This document shows positions 7,547 through 16,285 of a DNA stretch of 64,000 nucleotides, in pieces. This stretch comes from JABJPM01 sp964344655. GTDB lineage: Archaea > Nanobdellota > Nanobdellia > SCGC-AAA011-G17 > PNOQ01. The stretch spans positions 186,001 to 250,000 of the forward strand of contig CAYFOF010000001.1 of assembly GCA_964344655.1 (NCBI GenBank), in the 5' to 3' direction. The stretch's first letter is position 1. Every line of letters starts with the position of its first letter. The notes beneath the pieces were generated by a model. That model searched no databases. It was not told the DNA's origin and saw only the letters and a program-made list of their open reading frames with translations. The position numbers and the translations under genes were made by a program.

Positions 7547-8907
7547 ATTTTAGTTATTTTTTGACCTTCTTTTGTATCTTTTATTTCATAACCCAGAGAA
7601 TTAATTTTTTTTCTTAGTTTATCAGATAAATCCCAATTTTTATTTTTTCTTGCCTTCTCTCTTTCTTTTGTTAGTTCTTTTATCTCTTTGGGAATTGGCT
7701 TTTTTTTTGTTTTAGTTAAATCTAATGCTAAAACCTTATCAAATTCTTTTATTAATGATAACTTTTCTTTCCCCCCCAAATTGGATTTAAGAACATCTTG
7801 CAATATCGCTAAAGCTTTGGGCATGTTCAGATCTTGATTTATTGCATTTAAAAATTCTTTTTGATATTTTTTTGTATTGCCTTTTGAAGTGTTGTCTAAT
7901 TCTTTTATTTTATTCTTTATTTTTTGTAGTGAATTTTTTGCTGAGTTTAATGCATCTAATGTGAAGTTTAATGGCATTCTATATTTTGTTGTTAAACATA
8001 GATATCTATAATCCATTGGAGAGTATCCTAGTTCTTCTAATTCTGAAATAGTGTATAATCCTCCTTTAGATTTAGAAACTTTTTTTCCTTTTGATAGTAA
8101 GAATGCTCCGTGTATCCAATAGTTTACGAATTTTTTTCCGGTACTTGCTTCTGATTGTGCTATTTCGTTTGTGTGATGGATTGGGATGTGATCTTCCCCT
8201 CCTGTGTGGATGTCAAAATTTTCCCCCAAATATTTCATAGACATTGCAGAACATTCAATATGCCATCCTGGAAATCCAGTGCCCCATGGAGAATCCCATT
8301 CTTGTTGTCTTTTTTCTTCTTTTTGAGAAAATTTCCATAAAGCAAAATCTGTTTTATTTTTTTTCTCTTTTAGTTCTATTCTTTTTCCCGCTTCTAATTC
8401 TTTAATATTTAATCGTGCAAAATTTGCATAATTTGGAAACTTAGAAGTGTCAAAATAAATTCCGTCTGAAGTTTTATATGTAAATCCTTTTTTTTCTAGT
8501 TTTTTTATTAAGTTTATTTGTTCTTTTAGGTGTTCTGTTGCTTTAGTCCATTTTGTTGGAGATTGAATATTTAGTTTTTTAAAATCTTCTTTGAAAATTG
8601 AAAGATAATGATTTGCAATGTCTGATGCTTTTTTACCTTCTTTCTTTGCAGCCTTTTCCATTTTATCTTCGCCTTCGTCTGCGTCTGAAGTTAAATGGCC
8701 TACATCAGTAACATTCATAATTTGCTTTACTTTTAATCCATTGTATTCTAAAACTCTTCTTAAAATATCTGAAAAAATGTATGTTCTTAAATTCCCTATA
8801 TGCTGATACCAGTAAACTGTGGGTCCACAAGAGTATATTCCTGCTTCTCCTTTTTTAATTGGTTTAAATTCTTCAAGTTTCTTGGATAAGGTATTATAAA
8901 TTTTCAT
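7543..8907 (-). CDS. cysS: Cysteinyl-tRNA synthetase
   Basis: This 454-residue class I synthetase charges tRNA-Cys. The HIGH signature is present as HIGN at 36-39 after SCGPTVY, and the KMSKS loop is KVSKS at 276-280. The zinc ligands that select cysteine are in place: Cys27, Cys219 (WHIECSAM), His244 and Glu248 (HHTNEIAQSE). The C-terminal segment (EIKELTKEREKARKNKNWDL) is the usual DALR/anticodon-stem region. Length is normal. The 3' end overlaps the convergent RHS gene by four bases. Confidence 0.96.
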   Translation of the reverse strand: MKIYNTLSKKLEEFKPIKKGEAGIYSCGPTVYWYQHIGNLRTYIFSDILRRVLEYNGLKVKQIMNVTDVGHLTSDADEGEDKMEKAAKKEGKKASDIANHYLSIFKEDFKKLNIQSPTKWTKATEHLKEQINLIKKLEKKGFTYKTSDGIYFDTSKFPNYANFARLNIKELEAGKRIELKEKKNKTDFALWKFSQKEEKRQQEWDSPWGTGFPGWHIECSAMSMKYLGENFDIHTGGEDHIPIHHTNEIAQSEASTGKKFVNYWIHGAFLLSKGKKVSKSKGGLYTISELEELGYSPMDYRYLCLTTKYRMPLNFTLDALNSAKNSLQKIKNKIKELDNTSKGNTKKYQKEFLNAINQDLNMPKALAILQDVLKSNLGGKEKLSLIKEFDKVLALDLTKTKKKPIPKEIKELTKEREKARKNKNWDLSDKLRKKINSLGYEIKDTKEGQKITKI

Positions 8908-8948
8908 TAGAAATTAAAAAAAGAAAGAAGTTATTTAAAGTTTTGTTT

Positions 8949-9482
8949 TTATGGTTCAACTTCAACAGATAATGTTTTCTTTAATTGATATCCTGTATCT
9001 GCTACTGTTAAACTTGTAATTTCAACTTTACATCCGCCATGTCCGAGAGTTGTTTCTTTTGTTGTGTCTACCCTTAGTTTCATTTTTGCGTTTGCACCAG
9101 ATCTTAAAGTGAATGTGTCAGATGTCGTTGATTCTGTATCTACAAATTTACAATCTAAGTCTATTCCATTTTCAACTCTTGCTGTTCTTGCTTGAAAATC
9201 GAGGGTTTCTCCCTCTAGATTATAAAATATTATTCCTACTTCTGCAGAGCCATCAGTATCCAATGTTGCAGTACTTGGAACTATTTTCAATAAGTCTGTT
9301 GAATCGGAAAATAGATTTTCTATTTCTTGATCAGACATTTTAAATGCTCTATCTGTTAAATCCATAACATCTCCCAAGCTAGATCTTACCCATGTTAGTC
9401 CTAAAGTAAGTAAAGTTATTCCAATAACAATAACGATGATAGTAGTCATAGAAAGTTCAATTGCACCTTTTTTTGATTTCAT
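8949..9482 (-). CDS. Type IV pilin-like (class III signal peptide) protein
   Basis: This 177-residue protein begins MKSKKGAIELSMTTIIVIVI. A short basic leader ends in K-K-G, followed by A-I-E and a ~20-residue hydrophobic helix. This is the archaeal prepilin/archaellin peptidase layout, with cleavage after Gly6. The rest is a Thr/Asp-rich domain with a single Cys pair (DCKF and GGCKVE) that looks like a beta-sandwich. It is probably assembled into a pilus or archaellum-like filament. GAGGTGAT lies six bases before the ATG. It stands apart from the larger pilin-like operon at 20666-27390 and keeps the canonical Glu at +3 of the mature protein (AIE), which fits a major subunit. Confidence 0.8.
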   Translation of the reverse strand: MKSKKGAIELSMTTIIVIVIGITLLTLGLTWVRSSLGDVMDLTDRAFKMSDQEIENLFSDSTDLLKIVPSTATLDTDGSAEVGIIFYNLEGETLDFQARTARVENGIDLDCKFVDTESTTSDTFTLRSGANAKMKLRVDTTKETTLGHGGCKVEITSLTVADTGYQLKKTLSVEVEP

Positions 9483-9488
9483 TTAATT

Positions 9489-9496
9489 ATCACCTC
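9489..9496 (-). promoter_or_regulatory. Shine-Dalgarno site of the pilin-like gene
   Basis: GAGGTGAT on the minus strand, six bases before the ATG at 9482. It is an extended match to the anti-SD and confirms the start that places the KKG processing site at residues 4-6. Confidence 0.7.
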
Positions 9497-9528
9497 TGTT
9501 TTATTTCTGAGATTGTTTATTTATATAA

Positions 9529-11175
9529 TTATTGATTATTTGGAGTGTAATCTATAACTAATTTTGGATCATATTGTTCTCCAGGATATTCTTTCGAGTG
9601 TAAATTTAATCCAGAAACAGTAGAGGTTATTGCAATTCCGTGAGGGATGTTTTGTATGTAGGGGGTTAAATTTATTTTAAATAATTTATTTGGGTTTTGA
9701 AAATCGTAATCTAGTATATCTAGAGGAATGTAAAATAATTGTTCTCCTATTTTTCCATGAGCGTTTCTCCAGGTTGCACTTTCTTCTGTCCAATCTGAAT
9801 TTAGTTTGTGAATGTAAATTCTAAAGTCACTTAAAGATCCAGTCATGAAATCTCCGTAAAGTTGTAATTCTGCATTTGTTATGTTTGAATTTAATATTGA
9901 TTGAGGGATGTTGAATTTTAGTAATGGATGTCTTTCTGTCCATGAAGAAACTCCTGCTCCAACATAATGGTGGTGTACAAATAAATCTTCTCTTTCTCCA
10001 TTTACTTCATCTAAAAACTCTTCAGCTCCATCAGACCTTGTATGCCTATGGATGAATGTATCGTCTGTTGGAGTTAGCGTTATTGTTCCTGGGTCACTAG
10101 TTGCTGTGAAGTTTTTTTGATCTTGTGTTGTGTTTATTCTAGTATCATCTGTAACAATTAATTCTAATTTATAATTTCCTTCTCCGTGATTAAAAGGAAT
10201 TGTCCATGGTGGAGAATTTGGAATGTTTTGTACTATGCTTATTAATTCTTCTTGTCCATTCGGATGTACTTTTATTATCTTTCTTGTGTATGTTGGATCA
10301 AAACTTTGTGTTGGTCCTAAAATTCTATTTGTTGGATCTGGAATAAATCCAAAATAACTTTCTGAATCTTGAGAAGTTGCATTTATTATTAGTTGGGGGC
10401 CGTTTAGTATTGGGGTGTTTAGATTTAATCGTGGCCTGTTGCTTGAAATATTAATTCCTAATTGTGTGTTTAACCATAATGGTTTGTAATTATCCCAAGT
10501 ATTTTCTGGACCGATTAAATCCTCTAATAATTCTTGAGTTGGTGTGAATCCAGATGCGGTTGAAAGTATTTTTAGGATTGGAGAGGAAGTTCCTTGAGAT
10601 AGTGCGAATAGTCCTACATTAAGTCCTATTGTGTAGGTATTTGTTAACTCTCTTGTTGTTTTTGTTCCATTGTAAAGTATTCCTGCTCCTGTGTTAACAG
10701 ATGCTTGAGGAACATAATTTTCCATGAAATTTAGTAATGCTTGTTTATCTGATGTTCCAAAAATAGTATTTAATGTAAAATTAGAAACTTCGGTTGAAAT
10801 CAAATTTATTATATGAGATAATGATTTTGAATTATGATCGAATGATTTTATTGTTGGAAGATGATTTGGTGCAGAAACTATGAATATGTCATATGAATTG
10901 TTTTCACCGTTTACATAGTTTATTGTTGCGTTTGGAATTGGATTATTGTTTTGATCTTTTACTGTAATTTCAACTCTTGATCCATCGTCGTTAAATGTTG
11001 AAAATCCACTTTGATTTGTTATCTCTTGTTGATGTTCAAGATGTACGTTTGGAAGATTTTCTGTGGGGGTTGTAGGGTTTCCATCTTTTCCACAACTTGT
11101 TAAAGTCATTAATGCACTTAATGTAAGAATTCCGAGTTTTTTTCTTCCTGATTTTACTATTTTTTCTAAACTCAT
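9529..11175 (-). CDS. Putative lipoprotein with C-terminal DNRLRE domain
   Basis: In this 548-residue exported protein a basic start and a hydrophobic stretch end in a lipobox-like LTSC with Cys28, followed by the Gly/Pro/Thr linker GKDGNPTTPTE. The middle (about 60-340) includes a carboxypeptidase-regulatory-like segment (VKDQNNNPIPNATINYVNG) and a region of unknown fold. Residues ~365-545 match the DNRLRE domain: DDTFIHRH, then LKFNIPQSIL, the W-T-E-E-S-A-T-W-R-N motif, and the final YDPKLVIDYTP. DNRLRE domains are beta-sandwich modules of secreted proteins. A bacterial-looking lipobox in a non-haloarchaeal archaeon is unusual and may signal transfer. The gene is bounded by tRNA-Phe upstream. 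Confidence 0.8.
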   Translation of the reverse strand: MSLEKIVKSGRKKLGILTLSALMTLTSCGKDGNPTTPTENLPNVHLEHQQEITNQSGFSTFNDDGSRVEITVKDQNNNPIPNATINYVNGENNSYDIFIVSAPNHLPTIKSFDHNSKSLSHIINLISTEVSNFTLNTIFGTSDKQALLNFMENYVPQASVNTGAGILYNGTKTTRELTNTYTIGLNVGLFALSQGTSSPILKILSTASGFTPTQELLEDLIGPENTWDNYKPLWLNTQLGINISSNRPRLNLNTPILNGPQLIINATSQDSESYFGFIPDPTNRILGPTQSFDPTYTRKIIKVHPNGQEELISIVQNIPNSPPWTIPFNHGEGNYKLELIVTDDTRINTTQDQKNFTATSDPGTITLTPTDDTFIHRHTRSDGAEEFLDEVNGEREDLFVHHHYVGAGVSSWTERHPLLKFNIPQSILNSNITNAELQLYGDFMTGSLSDFRIYIHKLNSDWTEESATWRNAHGKIGEQLFYIPLDILDYDFQNPNKLFKINLTPYIQNIPHGIAITSTVSGLNLHSKEYPGEQYDPKLVIDYTPNNQ

Positions 11176-11220
11176 ACAATTTTTGGAATCATTATTGGTT
11201 ATTTAAATGTTTAGAAAGTA

Positions 11221-11293
11221 TGGGGCGAGGGGGATTTGAACCCCCGACCTCTAGATCTTCAGTCTAGCGCTCTCCCAGCTGAGCTACCGCCCC
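11221..11293 (-). tRNA. tRNA-Phe (anticodon GAA)
   Basis: On the minus strand a 73-base cloverleaf runs from 11293 to 11221. The acceptor stem GGGGCGG pairs with the 3' CUCGCCCC (one G-U), and TAGCTCAGCTGGGAGAGC makes the D arm. The anticodon stem CTAGA/TCTAG holds the loop CTGAAGA, so the anticodon is GAA. GGTTCAAATCC is the T arm, and the discriminator is A. CCA is not encoded. No intron is seen. Confidence 0.96.
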
Positions 11294-11390
11294 GGGATAC
11301 TTGTTGGTATTATGTTTCCTTTTTAAATATTTTCTTTTGATTATGTTTAAAACACAAAGTATTAATAAACTGGTCAAGTTCTATTTTATT

Positions 11391-11397
11391 GGGGTGA
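11391..11397 (+). promoter_or_regulatory. Shine-Dalgarno GGGGTGA pointing to an ATT start
   Basis: GGGGTGA ends six bases before ATT at 11404, the codon that opens the conserved N-terminus of the MBL-fold protein. The same heptamer precedes the TTG start of the surface protein at 38728 with five bases of spacing. A TATA-like TATTAATAAA lies at about 11360-11369. Confidence 0.5.
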
Positions 11398-11403
11398 GTA
11401 TCA

Positions 11404-12222
11404 ATTAATAGCAATGAAATAGTTTTTTTAGGTACAGCAGGTGGTCAACTTGCAGTAAATAAACAACTTAGGTCATCTGGAGGTATTGTTATTAGATTGA
11501 AAAATGTTCAGTTTCATTTAGATCCTGGTCCGGGTGCCTTGGTTAAAGCCAGAGAATATGGCGTGAGTTTAAGAGCAAATAATATTATTTTGGCTAGTCA
11601 TAATCACTTAGATCATTGTAATGATTTAAATGCGGTTATTAGTGCAATGACTCATGATGGTTTGGATAAAAATGGAATTTTGATTGGAAGTAAATCTGTT
11701 ATGGCTGGAGCTGAAGGAGAAAGACCATTTATTACCAGAACTCATAGAAAGTATTTGGATAAATTTTTATCTTTGGAGCCAGGAAATACGGTTAAGTTTG
11801 GCAATGAGATTGAATTAAGAACCTTAAAAACAAAACATAGGGATGTTAATTCTCTTGGATTTAAAATAAAATCTGATAAAATTTCTATTGGCTATACAGG
11901 AGACACTACTTTTTTCCCAGAATTAATTGATGAATTGAAGGGCACGGATATTTTAATTTTAAATAATTTAGAACCTTTTGGATATCGTAGCGATGATCAT
12001 TTATCTTCTGATGACTCTGTTAGATTAATTTCTGCTATTCGTCCTAGATTGGCTATACTTACTCATTTTGGACAGAAAATTTTAGAAGAAAATCCTATTT
12101 ATCAAGCTAGAGATATTCAAAGAAGAACAAATGTTCAGACTATTGCTGCTAGAGATGGACTAGTTATTGATCCAATTAGTTTGGCAGCTAGTTTAAGGAA
12201 AAGAAAGATAAATGTTGAATAG
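11404..12222 (+). CDS. MBL-fold metallo-hydrolase, probably with an ATT start
   Basis: The metallo-beta-lactamase motif HNHLDH gives His66, His68, Asp70 and His71 (272-residue numbering). GDTTFFPE and the late THFG (IRPRLAILTHFG) add further metal ligands. It resembles the RNase Z/phosphodiesterase-like branch, with no identified substrate. The first ATG/GTG/TTG in frame is TTG at 11497, but that start would cut off the conserved first strand and loop (NEIVFLGTAGG...SSGGIVIRL), which is clearly coding upstream. The frame is closed by TGA at 11395-11397, so the start must lie between 11398 and about 11420. ATT at 11404, six bases after GGGGTGA, fits best. A sequencing frameshift near 11400 is the alternative. 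Confidence 0.78.
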   Translation: MNSNEIVFLGTAGGQLAVNKQLRSSGGIVIRLKNVQFHLDPGPGALVKAREYGVSLRANNIILASHNHLDHCNDLNAVISAMTHDGLDKNGILIGSKSVMAGAEGERPFITRTHRKYLDKFLSLEPGNTVKFGNEIELRTLKTKHRDVNSLGFKIKSDKISIGYTGDTTFFPELIDELKGTDILILNNLEPFGYRSDDHLSSDDSVRLISAIRPRLAILTHFGQKILEENPIYQARDIQRRTNVQTIAARDGLVIDPISLAASLRKRKINVE

Positions 12223-12230
12223 GAGAAAGT

Positions 12231-12238
12231 TTTATATA
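12231..12238 (+). promoter_or_regulatory. TATA box of the ValRS transcription unit
   Basis: TTTATATA lies 22-30 bases ahead of the ATG at 12261. This is the archaeal box A distance for a leaderless message and favours 12261 over the TTG nine bases earlier. Confidence 0.6.
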
Positions 12239-12260
12239 CATATTTTTAGGTTTGATTCTA

Positions 12261-14648
12261 ATGGCTTTAGCTAAAAAATATGATTTTAAGGAAGTTGAAA
12301 AAAAATGGATGAAAAAGTGGGAAAAGAGTGGAATCTATAAGTTTCAAATAAATTCGAAGAAGAAAATATATTCTTTAGATATTCCCCCTCCAACAATTTC
12401 TGGAAAATTGCATATGGGTCATGCTTTTGGTGATTCTCAACAAGATTTTTTTGTTAGATTTAAACGTATGAATGGTTTTAATGTTTTGAATCCATTTGGA
12501 ACTGATAATAATGGGTTGCCTACATTAAGATTAATTGAAAAAGAAAAAAAAGTAAATTCAAAATCTATGGGAAGGGAAAAATTTATTGAATTGTGTAACA
12601 AAACGATAAAAGAAGAATTTATTCCGATGTTTTTGGAAGATGCAAAACGATTGGGAATTTCTGCAGACTGGGATTTATTTTATTCTACCATTGATGAAAG
12701 ATCAAGAAGAATTTCTCAAGAATCATTTATTGATTTGTATAAAAAAGGAAGAGAGTATAGGGTTGAATCTCCTTCTTTGTGGTGTACGGAATGTCAGACT
12801 ACGATTGCTCAAGTTGAATTAGAAGATAAAGATTTTTCAAGTTTTTTTAATGATATTAAGTTTAGTGTTGATGGAAAAGATTTGGTTATTGCTACGACGA
12901 GACCAGAACTTTTGCCAGCATGCGTTGCGGTTTTCTATAATCCTTCTGATAAGAGATATAAAAAATTAAAGGGAAAAATGGCGAAGGTTCCATTGTTTGA
13001 TTTTGAAGTTCCAATTATGGAAGATGATAAAGTTGATCCTGAGAAGGGAACAGGAATTGTTATGTGTTGTACTTTTGGAGATCAAACAGATATGGAATGG
13101 CAAAAAAAATATAAGTTACCTATAAAAGAAGCTATTAGTAAAGATGGAAAGCTAACTAAGATTTCCGGAAAATATGAAGGATTGAAAGTAGAAGAAGCAA
13201 GAAAAAAAATAATTGAAGACTTAAAACAAAATAAATTATTATTGAAACAGGATAAGATTAATCATGCGGTTAATACTCATGAAAGGTGTGGACATCCGGT
13301 TGAGATTATGACTTCTAAACAATGGTTTATCAAATATTTAGATTTGAAAAAAGATATGATTAAATGGGGTAAAGAAATTAAGTGGTACCCTGATTACATG
13401 AAAAATAGATACGATAATTGGATTAAAGGATTGCAATGGGATTGGAGTATTTCAAGACAAATTCCGTTTGGTATCCCATTTCCAGTTTGGTATTGCGGAG
13501 AATGTGATGAAGTTATTTTAGCAGATGAAAAACAATTGCCTGTTGATCCTTTAGTTGATAAACCTAAAGTTAAACAATGTCCTAAATGTAATGGAAAAGA
13601 ATTTGTTCCTGAAAAAGATATTATGAATACTTGGGCAACTTCGGCATTGACTCCAACTATTGTTAAAGATTTATTAAAAGGAACTCCAGCTTATGATAAA
13701 ATTAAGAATAAGCCTTTTTCTGTTAGAAGAAGTGGGCACGATATTATAACTTTTTGGAATTTTAATACTGTTGTAAAAAGTAATTTGCATTACAAGAAAA
13801 AACCATGGGAAGAATTGTTAATTAATGGTTGGATTTTAGGTAAAGATGGAAAGAAGATGTCTAAATCTAGAGGCAATGTAATTTCTCCTCAAGAGACTTT
13901 AGATTCTTTTGGTGCTGATCCATTAAGATATTTGTCTGCTTCTGCAAAGTTGGGAGATGATGTTTCATTTTCTGAACAAGAATTGCACAATGGAAAAAAA
14001 TTAGTTACTAAATTATGGAACGCTAGTAAATTTTCATTAATGCATTTAGAAGATTTTAAAGATGGAAAAATTAAACTTGAAGCAATTGATCGAGGAATAT
14101 TATCTAAATTTAATTCTTTGATTAAAGAAATTTCTGAATCATTTGAAAATTATGAGGCATCTAAGTCCCGTATGATTTTGGAGATGTTTTTCTGGGGACA
14201 ATTTTGTGATAATTATTTGGAAATTGCTAAAGATAGATTGTATAATCCAGATGTTAGGGGAATTGAGGAAAGAAAAAGTGCACAATATGCTTTGAATTAT
14301 ATTTTAGTTAATACTTTGAAATTATTTGCTCCAATAATCCCCTTTATAACTGAAGAAATTTATGTGAATGGGTTAAATAATAATGAGAGTATTCATGTTT
14401 CCTCTTGGCCAGAATATTCTAAAAAATTGGAAGATTCTGGGAACGAGAAAGTTTGGGAAAGATTTATAGAAATTTTATCTTTTGTAAGGCAAGAGAAAGC
14501 TAAACAAAATAAATCTTTAAAAGAAGAAGTTGTTTTAATATTACCAAAGAAAGATAGAGAGTTGTTATTAGAATGTCTTGATGATTTGAAAGCAGTAACT
14601 AAATCGAAAGATATTTTAGATGGAAGGAAATTGGAAGTTAAGGTATAA
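12261..14648 (+). CDS. valS: Valyl-tRNA synthetase
   Basis: This 795-residue class Ia synthetase charges tRNA-Val. The HIGH motif is HMGH at 51-54 in PPPTISGKLHMGHAFGD, and KMSKS is present in GKKMSKSRGNVISP. The editing (CP1) domain carries ATTRPELLPACVAV, and WCTECQ with later CxxC pairs suggests zinc knuckles. The anticodon-binding domain (KLWNASKFSLMH onward) is intact, but the C-terminal coiled-coil arm is short, as in other archaeal ValRS. I chose ATG at 12261 because the TATA box is about 25 bases upstream and the peptide MALAKKYDF matches the family start. The stop overlaps the aRF1 start (TAATG). Confidence 0.95.
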   Translation: MALAKKYDFKEVEKKWMKKWEKSGIYKFQINSKKKIYSLDIPPPTISGKLHMGHAFGDSQQDFFVRFKRMNGFNVLNPFGTDNNGLPTLRLIEKEKKVNSKSMGREKFIELCNKTIKEEFIPMFLEDAKRLGISADWDLFYSTIDERSRRISQESFIDLYKKGREYRVESPSLWCTECQTTIAQVELEDKDFSSFFNDIKFSVDGKDLVIATTRPELLPACVAVFYNPSDKRYKKLKGKMAKVPLFDFEVPIMEDDKVDPEKGTGIVMCCTFGDQTDMEWQKKYKLPIKEAISKDGKLTKISGKYEGLKVEEARKKIIEDLKQNKLLLKQDKINHAVNTHERCGHPVEIMTSKQWFIKYLDLKKDMIKWGKEIKWYPDYMKNRYDNWIKGLQWDWSISRQIPFGIPFPVWYCGECDEVILADEKQLPVDPLVDKPKVKQCPKCNGKEFVPEKDIMNTWATSALTPTIVKDLLKGTPAYDKIKNKPFSVRRSGHDIITFWNFNTVVKSNLHYKKKPWEELLINGWILGKDGKKMSKSRGNVISPQETLDSFGADPLRYLSASAKLGDDVSFSEQELHNGKKLVTKLWNASKFSLMHLEDFKDGKIKLEAIDRGILSKFNSLIKEISESFENYEASKSRMILEMFFWGQFCDNYLEIAKDRLYNPDVRGIEERKSAQYALNYILVNTLKLFAPIIPFITEEIYVNGLNNNESIHVSSWPEYSKKLEDSGNEKVWERFIEILSFVRQEKAKQNKSLKEEVVLILPKKDRELLLECLDDLKAVTKSKDILDGRKLEVKV

Positions 14649-15739
14649 TGGACGTAAAAAAGAAAAGGGAATTGAGAAATTTAATTAATACTTTAAAAGG
14701 TATTAGGGGCAGACATACAGAATTAGTTAGTGTTTATATTCCTGCAGATTATAATATTACTAAAATTATTAACCATTTGTCTGAAGAGCAACATACTGCT
14801 TCCAATATTAAAGATAAAAGAACAAGACAAAATGTTCAAGATTCTTTAGAGAGGATAATTAGAAAATTAAAACTGTATAAAAAAACTCCTGAGAATGGTT
14901 TGGCAATTTTTGCAGGGAATGTCAGTGAAAAAGAAAGTCAAATCAACATTGAAGTTTTTAGTGTTGAACCTCCCGAGCCATTGAATATAAGAATTTATAG
15001 ATGTGATCAAAGTTTTGTTGTAGATATTTTAGAAGATATGATGGATGATGTTCAAATTTATGCTTTATTGGTTGTTGATCTTCGGGAAGCAACTATGGGA
15101 ATTTTGAAAGGGAAGTTGATAAACAAATTAGCAAGTTTTACTTCAGATGTTCCTGGGAAAACAACAAAAGGAGGACAGTCTCAGCAAAGATATGCTAGGA
15201 TTAGAGAGGAAGCTGCCCATAATTTCTTTAAGAGAATTGGAAATGCTATGAATGATGAATTTGGGGAGTATAAAGATTTGAAAGGGATTTTAATTGGTGG
15301 TCCGGGTCCGACAAAAGAAACATTTTTCGATGGAGATTATTTACATACTCGTGTTAAAGATAAAGTTTTGGGATTAAAAGATTTAAGTTATACTGGTGAA
15401 TTTGGATTGAAAGAACTTGTCGAGAAAAGTAGTGATTTGTTGGCTGCTGAAGAAGTCATTGAAGAAAAAAAATTGATGGAAAAGTTTTTTAATGCTCTTT
15501 CTGCAAAAGGAGGGGGAAAGGCAGTGTATAAAGAAAAAGATGTATTGACTGCATTGGAACGTGGTGCCGCAGATATTGTTTTATTGTCTGAAGAATTAGA
15601 TGATGAAAAAATTGATATGTATGAAGAAAAAGCTGAAGCGATAGGTGCAACAGTAAAAGTAATTTCAGTAGAAACAACAGAAGGTCAACAATTGAAAGAA
15701 TTTGGTGGGGTTGCTGCAATATTGAGGTTTAAGATATGA
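14648..15739 (+). CDS. prf1: Peptide chain release factor aRF1 (eRF1 family) with NIKD variant
   Basis: This is the class I release factor that reads all three stops. Domain 1 has TASNIKDKRTR with N53-I54-K55-D56, where the family is NIKS, and retains the Y-x-C-x-x-x-F cassette at 117-123 (YRCDQSF). Domain 2 has the hydrolysis motif GGQ at 175-177 (TTKGGQSQQRYAR). At 363 residues it is shorter than the usual ~410-420. The Cys-containing minidomain of domain 3 is absent, and only the ADIVLLSEEL and final VAAILRF segments remain. The gene is coupled to valS by TAATG and to scpB by a 4-base overlap. TAA, TAG and TGA all end genes in this window, so stop recognition is presumably complete. Confidence 0.95.
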   Translation: MDVKKKRELRNLINTLKGIRGRHTELVSVYIPADYNITKIINHLSEEQHTASNIKDKRTRQNVQDSLERIIRKLKLYKKTPENGLAIFAGNVSEKESQINIEVFSVEPPEPLNIRIYRCDQSFVVDILEDMMDDVQIYALLVVDLREATMGILKGKLINKLASFTSDVPGKTTKGGQSQQRYARIREEAAHNFFKRIGNAMNDEFGEYKDLKGILIGGPGPTKETFFDGDYLHTRVKDKVLGLKDLSYTGEFGLKELVEKSSDLLAAEEVIEEKKLMEKFFNALSAKGGGKAVYKEKDVLTALERGAADIVLLSEELDDEKIDMYEEKAEAIGATVKVISVETTEGQQLKEFGGVAAILRFKI

Positions 15740-16254
15740 CTGAAGAAAAAAATAAAATTGAGGCGGTATTATTTACAACTGGAAGATTTCTTAGTGTTGA
15801 AGAAATAAGTAAGATGGCCAGTATTGGAAGTATTGGTTTTATTAAACAAGCTCTTGATGAATTGAAAGAAGAATATGCTTCTAAAAATGGTGCTTTAGAA
15901 ATTGTTAGTGATAAAGAAAGGTGGAAATTAAATATTAGGAAAAATTATTTACATTTAACTGAAAAGTTATTAAGTGATGCAGAGTTAGATTTGCCTGCTC
16001 AAGAAACTTTAGCGGTTATTGCATATAAACAGCCAGCCATACAATCTGATGTTATTAAGACCAGGGGAAATAAATCTTACGATCATATTAAGAAACTAAA
16101 AGAAGAAGGATTTTTGATTTCTGAAAAATTTGGAAGAACTAAGATTTTGAAGTTGACTCAAAAGTTCTATGATTACTTTGATGTTATTGAGGACGAGTTG
16201 AAAGATAAGTTAACTATTGAGGAAAAGGAAAAGCAAGAAGAGCTTCCACAATAA
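15736..16254 (+). CDS. scpB: Segregation and condensation protein ScpB
   Basis: This 172-residue protein has two winged-helix domains. The first begins EEKNKIEAVLFTTGRFLSVE, and the second contains LPAQETLAVIAYKQPAIQ and TRGNKSYDHIKKLKEEGFL, the ScpB signature. ScpB binds the kleisin ScpA, which bridges SMC heads for chromosome compaction. ScpA and SMC are not in the window. The 4-base ATGA overlap with aRF1 shows co-translation. The short acidic tail is typical. Confidence 0.92.
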   Translation: MTEEKNKIEAVLFTTGRFLSVEEISKMASIGSIGFIKQALDELKEEYASKNGALEIVSDKERWKLNIRKNYLHLTEKLLSDAELDLPAQETLAVIAYKQPAIQSDVIKTRGNKSYDHIKKLKEEGFLISEKFGRTKILKLTQKFYDYFDVIEDELKDKLTIEEKEKQEELPQ

Positions 16255-16285
16255 GATTTATAACTGTTTTTAGATTTCCTTTCCC

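Noticed and set aside
11221..11293. tRNA-Phe considered as the edge of a genomic island around the DNRLRE lipoprotein
   Set aside because: No direct repeat of the tRNA end, integrase or composition break could be seen by eye, so a transfer event is only a weak possibility.
14648..15739. Reassigned stop codon suggested by the NIKD release factor
   Set aside because: TAA, TAG and TGA all terminate well-defined genes in the window and no conserved gene reads through an in-frame stop.
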